A DNA stretch of 64,000 nt from Elysia crispata (lineage: Eukaryota > Mollusca > Gastropoda > Plakobranchidae): NCBI GenBank assembly GCA_033675545.1, contig JAWDGP010001999.1:38501-102500 (forward strand), written 5' to 3'. The number at the start of each line of letters is the position of its first letter. Positions within the stretch are counted from its first letter, which is position 1. The notes beneath the pieces were generated by a model. That model searched no databases. It worked only from the letters and a program-made list of their open reading frames with translations, and was not told the DNA's origin. Position numbers and translations under genes: made by a program. Below are positions 46,178 through 60,660 of this stretch, in pieces.

Positions 46178-46256
46178 GTACTTGTCTATCTATTTATATA
46201 TCTGTCTAACTATCTATCTATCTACTTGTCTGGTTGACTATCTATTTATCTGCCGG

Positions 46257-46294
<38 letters not shown>

Positions 46295-46324
46295 CACCTG
46301 TGTACTTGTCTATCTATTTATCTG

Positions 46325-46358
<34 letters not shown>

Positions 46359-46388
46359 CACCTGTCTACTTGTTTATCTATTTATCTG

Positions 46389-46443
<55 letters not shown>

Positions 46444-46544
46444 GTCTGTCTGTCTACTTGTCTACTTGTCTACCTATTTATCTGCCGGTCTATCTATCTA
46501 TCTAACTATCTATCTATCTATCTATCTATCTACCTGTCTACTTG

Positions 46545-46575
<31 letters not shown>

Positions 46576-46652
46576 GTCTGTCTGTCTGTCTACTTGTCTA
46601 ATTGTCTATCTATTTATCTGTCTGTCCGTGTGTCTATTTATCTAACTGTCTA
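45951..46652. repeat. (TATC)n compound microsatellite, 0.7 kb
   Basis: TATC with recurring CTGTCTACTTGTCTATCTAT-type breaks that form a longer unit of about 100 bp. Open frames here are repeat artefacts. Confidence 0.98.
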
Positions 46653-47634
46653 TCACTTCCTTGATCTGATAGATGAAAAGAAAACCACAAGATCTGGCAG
46701 GCCAGAATAAAATTCTTCTTGTCCCTTGGTTTCACAAATACTTCCTTCAGCCTACAGCCTATCCATTCCCGGGTATCATTATTTGTTTCCTATCGTTTTA
46801 CTATTTGTCCGTCTCATTAATTTCTTCATGCCTGCACGATGCCTTAAGGAGATGTCTTGATCACCTGCTAGGATGGTGACCCGCAGGTAGGGGGGGGAAC
46901 GTTGTTCTGCTGCCACAGCCTGTAATTTTCTAGACTAGGCACGTTGCAGCTTACAATACTGTTTAGACCTAGAGACTTCCATTGGCAAAACAAACTAAAC
47001 ATTCATTTTGCAATCTTTTAATCTGAGCTATGTTACATAGACGACATTGTGTTTTTAATGTATTGTAAATGGTTAATTAGTTCAGGAAAGACAGAGAAAA
47101 ATAATTTTTCAAAGAAGTTGATGAGGTATGATATTTTCAGTTTAGAATATTAATCATATCTATGATGAAAGATTGGATTTGCAATTAAATTCAAACAGAT
47201 ACATGCTTATTCTTCGGAGCTAAAAAATGAGAGAAACACACACACGCAAACATATCATACCACTAACTGCAGTTTTACATCACAGTAAACCCTTCCCTTT
47301 TTAAGTGGCTTCAGCGAGTCAAAAAGTGCGACCTTTACATTGGTTGATATAGTTAGCAAAGATTCCACACTTTCTGAGTAACTAAGACAACGACATCGTA
47401 AAGAGGCTTGCCATCTCCGCATAAGAAACTTAGAAGACGTTAAGAATCTCAAAGATCAAGAGGCCTGCAACTGAAAGCCTGTTATGGTAAGCACCGCAGC
47501 ACCCATCTCTTAGCCTCACAGCCTACAATATGGCGCATCGCAGAAAAATTTCCCTTACGGCCACGCCTCTATCTGGGTGCTGAGCAGTACTGAGGGATGA
47601 TAAGGAGGTAAAATGAAGATTCTGGCTTACTGTT
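46653..47634. other. Intergenic DNA, nothing recognised
   Basis: Includes a G run near 46,890. Short frames only. Confidence 0.35.
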
Positions 47635-47962
47635 GTAGCCGTCACGAGGTAAAAAGAAAGTTTTGGCTTCCTGTCATTGCGATCACGAGGTAAAAAGAAA
47701 GTTTTGGCTTCCTGTCATTGCGGTCAAGAGGTAAAAACAAAGTTTTGGCTTGCTGTCATTGAGGTCAAGAGGTAAAAAGAAAGTTTTGGCTTGCTGTCAT
47801 TGAGGTCAAGAGGTAAAAACAAAGTTTCGGCTTGCTGTCATTGCGGTCAAGAGGTTAAAACAAAGTTTCGGCTTGCTGCCATTGCGGTCAAGAGGTTAAA
47901 ACAAAGTTTCGGCTTGCTGCCATTGCGGTCAAGAGGTAAAAAGAAAGTTTTGGCTTGCTGTG
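47635..47962. repeat. 41-bp minisatellite, eight copies
   Basis: Core GGTCAAGAGGTAAAAACAAA with TTTTGGCTTGCTGTCATTG. First copies differ (CACGAGG), later ones are near identical. Confidence 0.95.
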
Positions 47963-48513
47963 TAGATTTTTGGTCCATTTTAAAACTACACAAAATGAAG
48001 TGGTGTCGATACATAATAGACATTTGTGGAATTAAGGCGATGTAACAATGGATGAAATTGTAAAATTTGAAATAGCTTGTGTGAGATTTAATAAGAGATT
48101 AATGTGTGTAGCTGTAAGGGCTACATCAAACTTAAATGACACTTATCAACTGGATAGTTCTTATTGCAAGTGTGTGCTAATAAGAAAATGAAGAGAAATT
48201 TCTTTTAATTCTCACTGTATTTTAGACAAGAGGCGTATGCAGAACGTGAGATCTTCATTAAACAGTCTTTCAAAGTTATTAAAATATTTATCGAAACGCA
48301 AATGTTAGACTTCTCTTCAAATATGTTTTTTTCCTGATTTTTTATTGTAATTTTCTCTAGATTAGACATGCGCAGAAGAATTGAATAAAGTAATCTCAAC
48401 CTGTCAGAAAAATTGCCTGCCAGGCTTTTATTTTTTTTTTTTTTTCAACTATCGCTTTCGTCACTGATGAAAATATGATTCGCAAATCAAGTAAAGTATC
48501 ACACTGTTGGCAT

Positions 48514-48724
<211 letters not shown>

Positions 48725-51700
48725 ACAGAATCTGAAAGGTGGTGTTACATAAGGATAAATAAAGAGTTATAAAGATAAAAAAAAAAATGAAGATTGTAGA
48801 AAATAAGTTGTAAGAAGCAACTCAAGCAGAAGATCAATAAATGGACTAAATAACAGGTAAAAGTAATAGACAAAAGAGATAGATAATTAAAGATAGGTAT
48901 ACAACTACAGAGAGAAAAGAACGATAAAAGTAAAATACCATAAAACATTTCTTTTTATGTTATCGTGACCTTTTGCAACATCACATAGATTAACATGTGG
49001 TGTACTCAATACTTGATAACGGTCAACTGATGTTCTTTAACTGAGCTTTCGTTAATGAAACAAAGCAACTAGGAGAATTGGTATCGTGAACTTTCAATGA
49101 CATTATCGGTATTCATAAAACATAAAAATCAAAGCGTTAGATGATATCTTTAATATTTAGTTAAGTCTTTACTAATTTACAAACATGATTTCCGTTTCAA
49201 AATACCAAATTTGGAAGACATCTATAATGAAGAAAAGCCAACTTCACAAAAATAACAGATTATATTTTTTTCTCTTTCAGAGCCACTCATACGGTTTCAA
49301 AAATATATAGATTCTTCAGAAATTTAAATTCTTCTGATGAATGTTGTCAAGAAGAGATTTTTTCTTGTCATAAATGGAGTTAAAATTTCAAGCGAATAAA
49401 TGAGATCAAATCTTTGGGGCTTTTCTTCATGCAGGCTCTTTTGGTAAATCTCTTGACTGATACCATAATTAGGAGATGCAGGGGCGATCCATTGCACATA
49501 CGATATTGTGTACAAACTGGTGTGGTGAAAAGGTGCTCTTCAATGAAAACAATAGTTTAAAAAAATCAAAGTTTAATACCTGTTTTTTTTTGTTTCTGTT
49601 TTGTTCTTTTTTCAAAAAAATTCAATGTTTCATCTCCTCACTGAAGCCGACCTGGGGTCTGACAGCTTTTTTGTAAATAGTTTGCTCTTAGTGAAAAAAA
49701 AAACTAAATTAGGATTCTTACTCTCTAAGCGACCTCCGTTGAGTTTTTCTCTCCACTGAAAACGTTACAGATCCCTCCACTGAAGCTAATTCCTGGACTC
49801 TGGCAGCTTCTTTTGTAGATATTTCGATCTGCATGGATGTGTGCAAAGGGTGCCATTTTATTTGTAGAGAGATTTTGAAGGTGATCTTATACATGCATAT
49901 ATAGATTTATTCAAAACAAATGTAGTGTTATTTGAAGTAGAATTTTTTTAAATTCCTAAGTGACTGGGTATATATGATGATTATTAATTAACTTTTGATT
50001 TTAACAGCTGCCGATTCGTAAATAAATTTACGCAAATAATTTGTTACATGGAATAGCATTATAGTAAGCCTCGGGTTTGCAATGTTGTATTTTACTTCAT
50101 TAAAAATTTGAATAACATAATAAAAACTGTCGGTGAGAATTATTGAGTTTTAAATGCGATGGTTTTTTTGTTTAGTTTTGTTGATTTTAATTTTTTTTTT
50201 GTTTTGCTTTGTTTTTTGTTTTTTGTTTTTTGGTTTTTTTTTCAAAATCTCTTGGATGTACAATGTTATCAATAAACCTTATTGAACTTTTAAACTTACG
50301 CTGGTGAGATAAAACAAAAGTTGTGAATTTTTGTGTGAAATGCTTATTATTAGCAGCCATAAGGGAAGAAATTGATGTATCCATATTCAGGGTCTGAGAA
50401 AAAAAACCTTAATTAGTGCACATCATTAAAATTGAAAGTTGGGAGTTATTGAGTTGTTTTTTTTTTTATTGCAAAGCTTCTGGGTATTAGTATACAATTT
50501 TAAACAACTTAAATCTTCAAAATAGATTGATTCAAAATAAACAGTTAAAAATGAATTCAACGAAAAATGAATCGATTTGTTTTATTGCAAAGATTCTGCC
50601 TATACAACATTACCTGTCTTATGATTAGGCGCCAATATACGTACTGGATTTTTTGGAAAAATCAAAACAACATGCAATATGAACAAAAAATAATGATGGC
50701 AGATGGAGCCAATAGTACTTCTCGAGTTAAATAAAAAAAGGTTCGCATTTTTTCTTTTATAGCCATTTTGTCTCCATTTCAAAGAAAATATAACATCGTA
50801 ATTGAAAATATTTTCTTATTCCATATTTTCAAAATTTGTCGCAAAATATTATTAAAATCTTATCGCAACGAAAAATTTTGCCATGCTTGCTCTGAAAGAA
50901 AAAAAAATTACTGCAATCGAAAGTTACAACTTGATCAAAATTTTCAAATCTTTATATAACCCCCCCCCCATACACACACACACACAAAGAATATTGAAAT
51001 TTTTTACGCGCTCAACAATAAGTATTAATTTTAGTTTTATATAGAATTTATATTCACGATCGAATTCTTTCCTACATCTAGAATTTTTAAAAACTGTTTT
51101 ACAAAGGTACATTCAAGTTTTCTTCTCATGGGAAATCTTGCTTTGATTCCCCTCCCTTCCTTACGAAGAAAAAAGAAGTTAAACCGTAACCTCAATTCTG
51201 AAAAAAAAAATGTCTAAATTTATAGTATACACACATCTTAGAAAGTCCTCAAGAAAGCCGTAATTTAAATTCTAAGTCTCAATTTTTACCTCAACCTAAT
51301 AATCTTTTTTATTCACTTTTCAGATTTATCACTGGAATTACGATAAATGAGAAACAGTGTCAAGATCTACAAAAAATGGATGCCTATGTATAAATCTAGA
51401 TCAATATTCTGGAAATGTTGATGAAATCATGCAAACAAGGTTAAATTTAGGTTGTTTTGAGGATGCGAGCATTGCTTCTTGGAACTGAATACCGCGGCAT
51501 GACCAATCTTTCGATGACGTATTTCATATAAGCTCAGATTTCATTTTATCTTTTATGTGTTTCCGTTTTTCAATTGAAGAGGGGAAGAATATCTTTTTGT
51601 CTATATTATTGTTTAAGAAATGAGAATAACTCGTTTCAAAACGGTTTTCTAATTTCAAAATACGAAAGCGATGAAAAAAACATTGATTTAAAGTCCATTT

Positions 51701-52975
51701 AGTTAATCAAAACAAATTTGGCAATAATAAATTGACACATATAATAGGAATAATTAAGGTATATTATAAAATCCAAATCTATTTTACAGATTTTTTTAAA
51801 CGTCCATTATCATATAAGTATGTTTAAATAACTGTAGGACAGAAAATTCTTTGACAAAATTCACAGCTTTTTGCTAAGTTTATAAAAAGATCTAAAAGCA
51901 GATTGGGAAACTGCAATATTTGTCGATATCCATTAATACTTTAATGTAAAAGCAATTCTAAAGGGTACTTTTAGCTAAAGTCTAAACTTGTTCTTCAGTT
52001 TTTATTGACCGCACAAGAGACTGATATTGGTAAATCAAACTTAAGATAACTTTATTACTGTGTATGGCAGAGTATTGGAGCAGATAGGGTCAAGAAATCG
52101 AAGTTGCCTTTTATAATATAGAAATGAAATGTTAACTCTCAAAATACAGAATGATGTGAACCATAAGTTTCCTAACAATTCCAGAATTTCGGTGAAAGCA
52201 GAGAAAAAAAATTCTTTAAGAAATGATGGGAAAAGGTCTTTAGACATAGGTACAATCAGCAAGTTCAAAACTTTATAGCGGTACGTGTTTTTTTGTTTTT
52301 TTGTTTTTTTTTTTGTTTTTTGTTTTTTGACCAAACCGTCTATCTTTTAGCGTTATTCATCTCTTTGTCATAATGATTTTATTACGTTGCCTTTGTCAAA
52401 GCAATGCCTTACTCGGTATCAATTTATAGATTTATCTTCTAAAACATGTTTGCTGCTCCCTCAGTTTTGTGTCGAAAGTTAAAGTTTTTGAACTACCAAG
52501 CCACACGCATGAATTCTCTTGCTAAATCTAGATTTCCCCTACTATATCGAAACATGACCTATGTAGTTTGTTTAGGGGAACATTCTTATTTCAAAATGCT
52601 GATTGTTGCTTTCTAGGCCGCTTTGCTCACGTATAATTGTTATGCGCATTTATGTCATTTTACCAGGTGACTGTAATATTCACTTCATTTCAATTAAATT
52701 CTGCTATTACGACCCAGTCATGCAGTACACGAATATGGTGAAAAATAAAAAGTAACAAATGAATGTCATTAGCAAAAAAATTAAAAAAACAAATGCAAGA
52801 AACGTTTCGATCTTTTTTATCTATTAGATCTGAAGGGGGGAAATAAATAAAATCGCCGTGCAATGTCATCTAATCTTTTGGCTTTCCTTAATAACCTTGC
52901 TTACTGAACCTAGCCTACGTTTTATTTTTTTACAATTGTACATCGCAAAAAAGAATGTCCCGAATGGGGTGTATT
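48725..52975. other. 4 kb AT-rich DNA with no supported gene
   Basis: Only short frames; T-rich and A-rich runs (50,160-50,245, 52,287-52,328). No exon chain or RNA gene recognised. Confidence 0.4.
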
Positions 52976-54112
52976 GTTACAAAGAATTAAGCCGAGAAGT
53001 TTTACGGTTTGTTCACGCGGAAGTATTGTGTTAATGGTTTGTTTATCTGAATGTATTGTTGTTATGGTTTTTTCATGCTTAAGTATTGTTATTATGGTTT
53101 TATCATCTGTAAGTATTGTTATTATGATTTCTTTATCTGGAAGTATTGTTATTTAAGGTTTACTTCCCGTACTACTGTTACTACGGTTTGTTATTTCTAA
53201 GTATTTTTATTATTTTTTATTACAATTTGTTCATCTTTCAGTATTTCGATTATGGTTTGTTCGTGTGTAAGTATTTTTATTATGGTTTGTCCATGTGAAA
53301 GTATTGTTAGTATGGTTTTATCATCTGTAAGTATTGTTGTTATGTTTTATTTATCTGGAAGTATTGTTATAATGGTTTGTTTATGAGAAAGTATTGTTAT
53401 TATTGTTTATTCATGTGAAAGTATTGTTATCATGGTTTAATCATCATTAAGTATTATTATTATGTTTTGTTTATCTGAAAGTATTGTTATAATGGGTTTT
53501 TTTTTATCTGTAAGCATTATCATTATGGCTTGTTCATTTCTAAGAATTATTATTATGGTTTCTTCATCTGGAAGCATTGTTATTATGGTTTGTTCACGTG
53601 AAAGTATTGTTATAATGGTTATATCATCTGTTAGTATTGTTTTTATGGTTTGTTTATCTGGAAGTATTGTTATTAAGGTTTGTTTTCCTGAGTATTGTTA
53701 TTATGGTTTGTTTATCTGTAAGTAGTTTTATTACGGTTTGTTATTTCTAAGTATTTTTATAACGGTTACTTTATCTGCAAGTATTGTTATTGCGGTTTGT
53801 TGTTCCTAAGACAGTATTGTTATTATGGTTTGTTCAGGTGAAAGTATTGTGTTTATGGTTTGTCATCTGGAAATATTGTTATTGCGGTTGTTTAATATGT
53901 AAGTATTCATTATGGTTTGTTCATATGTAAATATTGTTATAATGGTTTGTTTTTATGTAAATATTGTTTTTATGTTTTTTTCATCTGTAAGTATTATTGT
54001 TAGGGTGTGTAAGCATTGTTCTAATTGTTTGTTCATCTCTCAGTATTACTTTTGTGGTGTGTAAGTATGGTTATTATGGTTGTTTCATCTGTAAATTGTG
54101 TTATAACGATTT
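52976..54112. repeat. ~30-bp minisatellite, 1.1 kb, about 36 copies
   Basis: Core AAGTATTGTTATTATGGTTT plus GTTCATCTGT. Diverged, with the tail at 54,000-54,110 most degenerate. The S-I-V-I-M-V frames are artefacts of a unit divisible by three. Confidence 0.95.
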
Positions 54113-55085
54113 GAATGATTTTGGCTATTTAGAGCAGATCTACGCAATCCCTGAAGTTGACATTCCCCTGACCTAACTTTTGTTTATTTCCATATCCTAC
54201 ACGTGAAAGGAAAACCGAACACATCCTGCTCTGCTGCATTTTGCTTGTCGCTTTCAACAGTTACCCTCTGCAAATCTTAAATAGCGGAGACCTCAAATGA
54301 AGCAACTGTTGTAATTTATTTGATATGTGCATTCAGATAATATGTGCTATTCTAGATAAAATCTTGTAAAATCTAATGGCTGCCAAATTAATGGTGTGAA
54401 ATAGGATATTATTCGGGAGTTCCATTGACATCAATGTCTACAGGAAATAAAATGTAAAACCACAAGAAAAATACAACACTTGCAATCCTTAGAGTATGTG
54501 ACAGGCAATTAAAACTCTGACTTACACGTACGTGTTGTACTCTACATCTATATTATTCGCTAGATTATCAATAATAATTATCATTAATATAGAGATCTCA
54601 ACATGTGCGATACAGATCCAACCTTATTTCCTCTAGGTTCCAGATCTAAATTCCACGCCTAGGTTTAGAGATCTAAATTTAAATCTATATCTTGAATTGA
54701 TAGCCGAAAAGCAAATACAGATCTGAAATCATATACGTACATGTAACTGAGATTTTAACTTTAAGAGCCCTGCATACACTTTCCAGGGTTGAGAAGTCTA
54801 AATCTTGTCGAAAAAAATAATCCGCCCCCTATCTGTCTTTTTTTCCCCCTCACATGGCAGCTTTGTCACTGAAGGGCTTAACAGTATTATTCATATGAAC
54901 TCGGCTTTAAATAAATATGGCCGATCTGTTTTGTTTCACTCTGTATTGATTTTCATGACCAGAAGAAAGAACTTGATCCTGATCATAATATATTACGACG
55001 ACAGAGTTCCATGAGTGACTGGAAATATGAATTGGCCAGTTTTCCTGATGTTAACTAACACGGGACAAAAAGTTTAGAACCACCA
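54113..55085. other. AT-rich DNA, nothing recognised
   Basis: No array or exon seen; several AGATCT/CTAGAT motifs at 54,580-54,720. Confidence 0.4.
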
Positions 55086-55087
55086 CC

Positions 55088-55194
55088 TACAGCAGCAGCA
55101 GCAGTAGCAGTTACGTAGTGATAACTGTAGTATTTGCATCACCATTATCATTATCATCAGTAGCAGCAGCAACAACAGTAGTAGTAGCAGCAGC

Positions 55195-55253
<59 letters not shown>

Positions 55254-55271
55254 CAGTAGTAGTAGTAGTAT

Positions 55272-55322
<51 letters not shown>

Positions 55323-55400
55323 CAGCAGCAGCAGCAGCACTAGTAGTGGTAGTTGTAGTAGTATTGAAATAGTAGTAGAAATAGTGGAAGTAGTAGGTGC

Positions 55401-55472
<72 letters not shown>

Positions 55473-55476
55473 TGTT

Positions 55477-55561
<85 letters not shown>

Positions 55562-55580
55562 TAAAAGTAGTGGAGGTAGT
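55088..55580. repeat. (AGT)n tract with (AGC)n blocks
   Basis: About 490 bp with the same design as 15.2-15.9 kb: AGT runs, AGC blocks, TTGT breaks. Confidence 0.97.
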
Positions 55581-56687
55581 ATTGGAAACTGTATGGTAAT
55601 TTTGAAACATAGAGGATAGTTGGTTTGGGGAGAGGAGGGGAAGGAAGAATTTTCTCAATCCCAGCTTTAATATTATCTAGCCTGCTTGTCGAAAAAACAG
55701 TCAGTGCGCAATCTTTTTAGTTCTTAAAACACAGTCAAGTGCCGTTTGAACTGTGGGAAAAAAACGATATCCTGATAAAGCAATTAAAATTTTTCAGAAA
55801 AAAAAATCATACATTTATTTTAATCAAAAGAAAAGTATAGTGTTGCATTTAAGTAAAGCAAATTGAAACTTGGGAAGTTTTGGAATAGCAGTTTATGTAT
55901 ATTGGACATTGGAAAAATCAAACAATAATAAGATCAAACGACTGATGATCCTGTTTTAAATCGCAGAAAGAAAAACTTTAACTGATGCGAGACAGTCTTC
56001 TCCTTGAAGTTTGTTTGTCTCGTCTCTGAGTCCTGTTTATAAGGTTTGAAATACCTAAACCAACCATTTAAAAATCGTATGAATGTAGATATCAACGACA
56101 AAGAACCTACATTTTGTCAAAACATTTAGAAAAAAATTATTATGGGCTTATATGATTTTATTAATCACTGTTACTTAAACTATGGCATCTTAAATAAGTT
56201 AACTTTTTAACTCGTCCATTGTATTATTTTGCAACGTATTGGATGGTTTAATGTTTGATAAATAGAATAAAAAGTCGTGACGTTTGCGGTGAGAAATTTG
56301 AATTTGAAATTTAAGATTAAAACTGTCAGTTGGTTTCAATAGAATGATAGTTACAATAACGAATATGATAAACTGAAAACCAAGCACTAATAAATACAGT
56401 GCACTTATCTATATTGCTTTTCAGAGACGGCATTTTACATCGGAATTAGCTAGATTAACCGTTAAATATAATGATCTAGATAATCTGACATGAAATTATT
56501 TCCTCAAAGGTCAGTTTGTAATTTAATTCAGATATGTATCTAGATGTGATCAAGGAAATAATACATGTATAACATCAGTCTAGATAGTGAGACCAACTAT
56601 TCCAACAATAGATAAAAATGCCCAAAATCTTTCAGGAAGAAATCAAGAAGGGTTATGTGATCTTCAGCAATCAGCTCACGAATTAAA
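55581..56687. other. AT-rich DNA, nothing recognised
   Basis: Short frames only. Confidence 0.4.
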
Positions 56688-56857
56688 TTGAATATACAAC
56701 AGCATCAGTTCTGTAATTTTATCCGAGAACGCAACCAAACACCTCTTTATCTTTTTCACTTCACTTTTTCCAATTATATGGATATGATTCACTTCTATGA
56801 GCAAATACCTGAAAACTCTAAATACCGATCACTTGACGACGATATATGTGTACTGGT

Positions 56858-57070
56858 ATACAAGCACCATTTGACTTACGATCACATCGTAAAAATATGT
56901 TTGTGGCTTGCTGCAAATCGCTTTGGGTGAACAAACCAATAAAATTGGAAGATTTGTTGCTCTCCAAAAAATCGCTAGCAACACGAATTGCTGCCTGTGA
57001 CGCCAGATCATTTTGCGGAAATAATGGTGTTGCTAGCTGCAGATTGCTCAGTGTACACAGACCTTTAAGA
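56858..57070. repeat. Possible old duplicated segment
   Basis: Two stretches align loosely head to tail: one around 56,875-56,940 (GTTTGTGGCTTGCTGCAAAT) and one around 57,000-57,062 (TGGTGTTGCTAGCTGCAGAT). Open on both strands, but no splice-supported exon seen. Confidence 0.35.
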
Positions 57071-57151
57071 TGTAAATCTGGGATGTGTTTAATTAGCGCA
57101 GCAATAGTGTGTGTGTGTGTGTGTCCCACCTTAGATGATTTTCTATATTAA

Positions 57152-58580
57152 ACGCTACAAGAGCATGCAATAAAGAACCGATATCAATCAGGTTTAGTTA
57201 TATATTACTGCAAGAAATGCATGATATCACTTGCTGATTCTCAACAATATGGAAGCAAAGCGGAGAGGCTTTATCATCTCTGAGGCGCCTCGGTCGCTAT
57301 ATCTTGTTCTCAATCTTAGGGCCTACTCTCAGCACATAATGTTCAGTAATGGAAATAGACACATTCTATATTTTCCCAATTTGTTTTTAGATTCTTTTAA
57401 AACCCTTATTAGAAAGCTGTGAATTTTCGCATATAGTGCATAAAAGTGCACTAACCTGCGGGAATTCTTAGCCTCGCATTTATTTAAACCAACAAGATAA
57501 CAAATATATCAAAAAAATATTTAAATAAATTTGAATGTTTACAAAATTAGTTAACTATTTTTATTAGGCTATGGCTACCTCTACTACAAGACCCTGGCAG
57601 GTGACCTACAATTGTCGACAGGATGTCCTTCTCAGAAATTATCTCTTACTTCAGTTCGACAGCCAGACGCGCGACATCTGATGCTACAACTTAGTATAAT
57701 ATGGACTATCGGAGAGTCAAGCTAACTTTTGTCATGGTGATAGGAAGATAAACAAAAACACGACATCTCGTATGTTCGAATGATCTGCAGGATTCGAATT
57801 TGTTCTAATGCGCTGCTATTTTGCGGCGCATCAAGATGCGATACATTTTGTTTTAAGAAAATTCCTAATGATTTGTGCAACAAACGTAAGAAATCAAAAC
57901 AAAAGCAAAAAAATTAACATTAGAGCTTATTTATTTTGATTGATGATGTCCAGCTCACTTAATTGCTCAAATCTTGGACTACCAACTAATTCAGGTTAGA
58001 CTCCACACAATACAATTGTTTATATTCCTAGATCGAATATTTAATCTTTTTCTCCACGTCTGTATGAAAAAGGAAGCGGAAAAAACCAGCAATCTGTTGC
58101 TGAGATCTTCCAAAATCCCAACCTTTAGATTTGGCGGGAAAAAATAGATACAAAATTGACACGAAGCGGTTTGTATTTCTCCTCGTCGATGGAGAAGCCA
58201 GTTCTGACTCGAGTAATTTTAAATTTTAAAAAATTCCAGTGTCCAGAAAGAAATGTCACGCTGATCTAAATAACACGTGCTGGCTTTATTTTTAACATTA
58301 TTTCCTAGAAGATAATAAACCGAAATCTAGGTCAAGGCACTAATGGTGATTAGAGGAAGAAAAGTAATTCTTGACTCGTCTCTTAACAAAACAGGAAACA
58401 TATCCGCGAAGCTAGCTACGCATGTCAATTAAAAACTCTTGAGCATTTTAATTGAAGCTTTAAATTCGAAATGTAATTCACTGAACTAACCAAGATTTTT
58501 TGTTCGTATGAAAATGATTCTACAATGCTTCTATGATCATCATAGATGTATCTGTAGATTTACAAATTTGAGGTTTATTA
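57152..58580. other. Intergenic DNA, nothing recognised
   Basis: No array or exon chain. A slightly more G+C-rich patch at 57,570-57,830. Confidence 0.4.
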
Positions 58581-58584
58581 AAAA

Positions 58585-58702
58585 TCATCATCATCATCAT
58601 GATCATCATAATCGTCATCATCATCGTCTCCACCAAGTTCATCATCATAATTATCTTCATCATCATCATCAACATCACCATCACCACCACCCTCATCATC
58701 AA

Positions 58703-58741
<39 letters not shown>

Positions 58742-59028
58742 TATCATAATCGTCATCATCATCGTTACCACCAGCTTCATCATCATATTTATCTTAACCA
58801 TCATCATCAACATCATCATCACCATCATCACCACCATCACCCTCATCATCAACATCATCACCACCACCACCACTCTCATCATCAACATCATCATCTTCAT
58901 CATCAAAATCATTATAATCATCATCAACATCATCATCATTATTATGAAAATCATCACCCTCATCATCAACATCATCATCACCCTCATCATCAACATTATC
59001 ATCATCATCATCATCATCAAAACCATTC

Positions 59029-59077
<49 letters not shown>

Positions 59078-59420
59078 AACCACCACCCTCATCATTAACA
59101 TCATCTTCATCACTATCATCACCTTCATTATCACAATCATCATCAACATTACCATCATCATTATTATCATCATCATCATCACAATGATCATCATATTCAT
59201 CGTCATCATCGTCACCATCATCATAACTATCATCATCATCATCGTGAACAACATCATCATCATCATCATCATCATCATAATCATTAATATTATTATCATC
59301 ATCATCATCAACATCATTATCATCATCACTAGCATCTTCAACATCATCAACATCATCGTCATCATTATTATTATTATACCCAGCATTTTCACCATCATCA
59401 TCATCATCATCATTATCATT

Positions 59421-59454
<34 letters not shown>

Positions 59455-59473
59455 ACATCATTAATATTATTAA

Positions 59474-59508
<35 letters not shown>

Positions 59509-59745
59509 ACATCATCATCAACATCATTATCATCATCACCAGCATCTTCACCATCATCGTCATCATTATCATCATCATCTTCATCATCACCGTCACCACC
59601 ACCTTCATCATCATAATCATCTTCACCATCATCATCAAATCATCATCACCATCACCCTCATCATCAACATCATCTTCATCATCGATATCATCTCTACCAT
59701 CCTCATCCTCATCATCATCATCATCATCGTCGTCATAACCATCTT
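58585..59745. repeat. (CAT)n low-complexity block, 1.15 kb
   Basis: TCA triplets with CAA, CAC, TTA and CGT variants. Frames over 370 codons on both strands (Met/Val, Ile/Thr, His) are artefacts of triplet periodicity. Contains duplicated inner segments, e.g. AACATCATTATCATCATCAC near 59,310 and 59,520. Confidence 0.97.
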
Positions 59746-60052
59746 CTCACTTGACTTTCATCATGTCGATCCAGAGCTATCCAGACGGACTAGTCCAGTC
59801 TCTGGTGTCATCTGTCCACCAGGCCGCGCTTTGATGGACTTCCCTACCTATACTCGTTTCAGATTATTTCGTACATGTAATTCTCTCTACACTGTAGTGC
59901 CTTTTTCGAGGTCGAAATAAGACCGTTTTTCTCGCTGTTTTATATCTCATAAGGCTAATTTTGTTGAAAGGGGTGAATTTGTTTTGATGGTCGTTATTTT
60001 TTTTTATCTTGTTAGTCGATATAGCACACAAAAGTTTTCTATTTCTTTTCAT
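59746..60052. other. Unique DNA, nothing recognised
   Basis: No exon with matched splice sites found. Confidence 0.35.
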
Positions 60053-60205
60053 ATCAGCAGCTTTGATTCTCTGTCCATGTTTTGATGCCTGCCCGCCCTC
60101 CATATCAGCAGCTTTGATTCTCTGTCCATGTTTTGATGCCTGCCCGCCCTCCATATCAGCAGCTTTGATTCTCTCTCCATGTTTTGATGCCTGCCCGCCC
60201 TCCAT
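60053..60205. repeat. 51-bp minisatellite, three copies
   Basis: Three near-identical 51-bp units (core CATATCAGCAGCTTTGATTC). Being 17 codons long, it stays open on both strands. Confidence 0.93.
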
Positions 60206-60660
60206 ATCTCTGCGAAGCTGGTGTAAAGATATTTTCTCTTATAACTCGCAGGACTTGATTTCTCAATTGAATTTCCCAGGGACTATTAATATTTATACGC
60301 GGGGGCAGGCAGAAGTAATTCTTCTCCCAGATAAAGCGTCGAACAAAATTAATTACATATTACTAAAAATTGTAAGGCCTTAACCGAGTTTCTGTAGAAC
60401 TATTCCTTGTAAAAAGATCAGAGTAAAACTTCAGATTTCTACGTATTGTTCACGTCCTACTTAAGACTGTTGAAATCAGCAACGTTTTCAAACAGTGCTC
60501 TCGTAACAAAATTTCTTAAGCTAGTTTTAATTCTATCCTTTATGTTTTTATAAATAAGAATGATTCACCCTGTGCGTTTACAAAGTCAAGTATACTGCAA
60601 TATTAAATGCTGGAGTGAATTTAATGATGTTTTGCATTACGAGCCTCTCTGTCTGTCTGA

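Noticed and set aside
58520-59738. Frames of over 370 codons on both strands
   Set aside because: Pure products of CAT/ATG triplet repeats; no start context, splice sites or non-repeat sequence.
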